A stretch of DNA of 64,000 nt. Source: Desulfobacter sp. Lineage in GTDB: Bacteria > Desulfobacterota > Desulfobacteria > Desulfobacterales > Desulfobacteraceae. Position 1 is the stretch's first letter. The number at the start of each line of letters is the position of its first letter. Positions 62,720 to 64,000 of the stretch are shown here, in pieces. The stretch is taken from assembly GCA_028768545.1 (NCBI GenBank), contig CP054838.1, positions 2,901,001 through 2,965,000 of the forward strand. Reading direction: 5' to 3'. A program made the translations under genes and the position numbers. The notes under the pieces are model-generated. The model saw nothing but the letters and a program-made list of their open reading frames with translations, had not been told where the DNA came from and ran no database searches.

Positions 62720-64000
62720 ATGAAAGTTGATAGACGAAGCTTCTTGGGATTGGGACTTGGCGCAGCTGCGGGTGTTGCGGTTTCTCCAGCTTTGGTGAAG
62801 CTCACAGATGATTCTTCCATCTGGACCCAGAACTGGCCCTGGACCCCGGTTCCAGAAGACGGTGAAATAACCTATGATAAATCAGTCTGCAGCCTTTGTC
62901 CTGGCTGTTGCGGCATCAGTGTTAGAAAAATAAACGGGCGGCCCGTAAAAATTGAAGGCGACTCAGACTTTCCCGTGAACAACGGTGGTGCATGCCTCCA
63001 CGGTATTGCAGGTCTTCAGTATCTTTACGATCCTGCCCGGGTTAAAACCCCCATGAGAAAAAAAGCCGGAAAATTTGAAGCCATTTCCTGGGATGAGGCC
63101 ATTGACCTGGCAGCCCAGAAACTTGGGGATATCCGGCAGAACGGTGCACCCGAAAGCCTGGGGCTTGTCACAGGTACCCGGGAGGGGTCGGTTTCTAAAC
63201 TTTTTAACCGGTTCATGGATGCCTTTGGCTCTCCCAATGCCTATGCCATGCCCAGCCTTGAGGCAAACCTGGCCCTTACGGCCCAGACCCTTCACGGTGA
63301 AGGCAATACCATCGGGTTTGACCTTGAAAATTCAGATTTTGTCTTGAGCTTCGGCGCCGGCATTATTGAAGGCTGGGGATCTCCTGTGGCCTGTTTCAAG
63401 GCCAATGCCTCAAGAAAAGAGCGCCATGCAGAGCTCTACCAGATTGACCCAAGACTTTCCAACACCGCAGCCAATGCCGATCGCTGGATCCCGATAAACC
63501 CGGGAACCGAAGCGGATTTGGCCTTGGGCCTCTGTTCGGTTCTTCTTCAGAAGAATTTGTTTGTCCCCGGCCAACTCACCGGCGGGCTGAACCGGTTTAC
63601 CGCGGTTCTTGCTTCTGAATATACCCCCCAAAAAGTGGAAGCCATTACCGGTGTAAAAGCCGCCGATATTGAAAAACTGGCCATGGCCTTTGCCAAGGCA
63701 AAAATGCCGGTGGCCGTGCCTGGAAGGGGCAGGGGAGATCAGGGCCAGAGCTTGAGAGAGTTTGCAGCTGTCCAGACCCTCAACGCCTTGGCAGGACGCC
63801 TCAACAAAGAGGGCGGGGCCTTTGTCATGCCCAAGGCAGATTATTTAACCTTTTCTGAAGCCTCCATGGACGAGGTGGCAGAAACCGGTGCTGGCAAAGA
63901 AAAACTGGCCAACTCCATTGATGAGCTGATTGAAAAGCTCTCTGCTTCTGCAAAGCCTCTGGTCAATGCACTTTTGGTATATAATGCCAATCCCTGCTAC
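62720..64000 (+). CDS. qrcB: QrcB-like molybdopterin-family subunit, 3' end outside window
   Basis: The frame starts at an ATG with AAAGGA upstream and stays open to the last base (427 codons). It begins with a twin-arginine signal (DRRSFLGLGLGAAAG), has the [4Fe-4S] motif CSLCPGCCG with a later Cys in GGACLHG, and continues as a formate-dehydrogenase/DMSO-reductase-type domain (ISWDEAIDLAAQKL, VTGTREGS, NALAGRLNKEGGAF). The Desulfovibrio QrcB is reported not to bind molybdenum. With qrcA it forms the start of a qrcABCD operon. Confidence 0.87.
   Translation, partial: MKVDRRSFLGLGLGAAAGVAVSPALVKLTDDSSIWTQNWPWTPVPEDGEITYDKSVCSLCPGCCGISVRKINGRPVKIEGDSDFPVNNGGACLHGIAGLQYLYDPARVKTPMRKKAGKFEAISWDEAIDLAAQKLGDIRQNGAPESLGLVTGTREGSVSKLFNRFMDAFGSPNAYAMPSLEANLALTAQTLHGEGNTIGFDLENSDFVLSFGAGIIEGWGSPVACFKANASRKERHAELYQIDPRLSNTAANADRWIPINPGTEADLALGLCSVLLQKNLFVPGQLTGGLNRFTAVLASEYTPQKVEAITGVKAADIEKLAMAFAKAKMPVAVPGRGRGDQGQSLREFAAVQTLNALAGRLNKEGGAFVMPKADYLTFSEASMDEVAETGAGKEKLANSIDELIEKLSASAKPLVNALLVYNANPCY

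Overview
The window reads as chromosome of a sulfate-reducing bacterium of the Desulfobacterota, most likely a Desulfobacteraceae-type organism (inference). The respiratory genes point that way. A TmcC/TmcB/TmcA-like transmembrane redox complex lies at the left edge, and the first two genes of a Qrc menaquinone reductase complex (QrcA, QrcB) lie at the right edge next to ResB/CcsA cytochrome c maturation genes. No sulfate-reduction gene proper (sat, apr, dsr) is inside the window, so the assignment rests on these family associations.

Layout. 0-5 kb: Tmc-like operon with a response regulator, a secreted WSC-domain protein and a frameshifted solute-binding protein. 5-13 kb: metallo-hydrolase, a polyamine operon (speD-speE-GNAT-DUF2156), then small envelope, lipoprotein and flagellar-type genes on the minus strand. 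13-22 kb: housekeeping block hisB, dnaG, rpoD, a CAU tRNA, Nif3-like, zinc-ribbon coiled coil, RNase P RNA, an HPr-domain protein and ispD. 22-29 kb: thioesterase, two genes broken by single in-frame stops, ferredoxin plus nitroreductase, and prkA (yeaG) with a truncated yeaH. 29-42 kb: an IS-scarred zone with three copies of one 837-bp IS6-family element and two copies of one 1451-bp IS256-family element. These enclose queH, yggS, maf, an acyl-CoA dehydrogenase with its TetR regulator, and a gene-free stretch rich in RNA-like hairpins. 40.6-52.9 kb: a decayed P2-like prophage, with head genes, head and tail completion genes, sheath/tube and part of a lysis cassette, plus a toxin-antitoxin pair and the Ogr activator. 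53-64 kb: tRNA-Lys, hemL-mpl, a hemerythrin-like protein, recD, resB-ccsA, qrcA-qrcB.

The prophage shows three kinds of damage. Its left end was cut off at an IS6 copy, a lysis-cassette gene was split by an IS256 copy that left a clear target duplication, and both the sheath and the terminase gene carry in-frame stops. Two host genes carry similar single stops (TAG and TAA), and a third has a frameshift near its end. This is either ongoing gene decay or sequence error; ordinary use of TAG as a terminal stop elsewhere in the window argues against general UAG recoding.

The most interesting points are: (1) two near-identical phage late-promoter elements with matching geometry (ATTCCG-N13-CGGAAT dyad, then a TATG(A/C)T -10 box at the same distance), probably the Ogr target; (2) a structured intergenic region with two hairpins showing identical CAGGACG loops, like CsrA-sequestering RNAs; (3) a two-domain SpeD whose second half lost the pyruvoyl serine; (4) a long DNA-binding-like protein with eight DDLSxL repeats; (5) a GGTGAT iteron field inside a 24-bp perfect inverted repeat, next to a 27-bp alternating purine-pyrimidine tract; (6) a hemerythrin homologue lacking the ligands of one iron.
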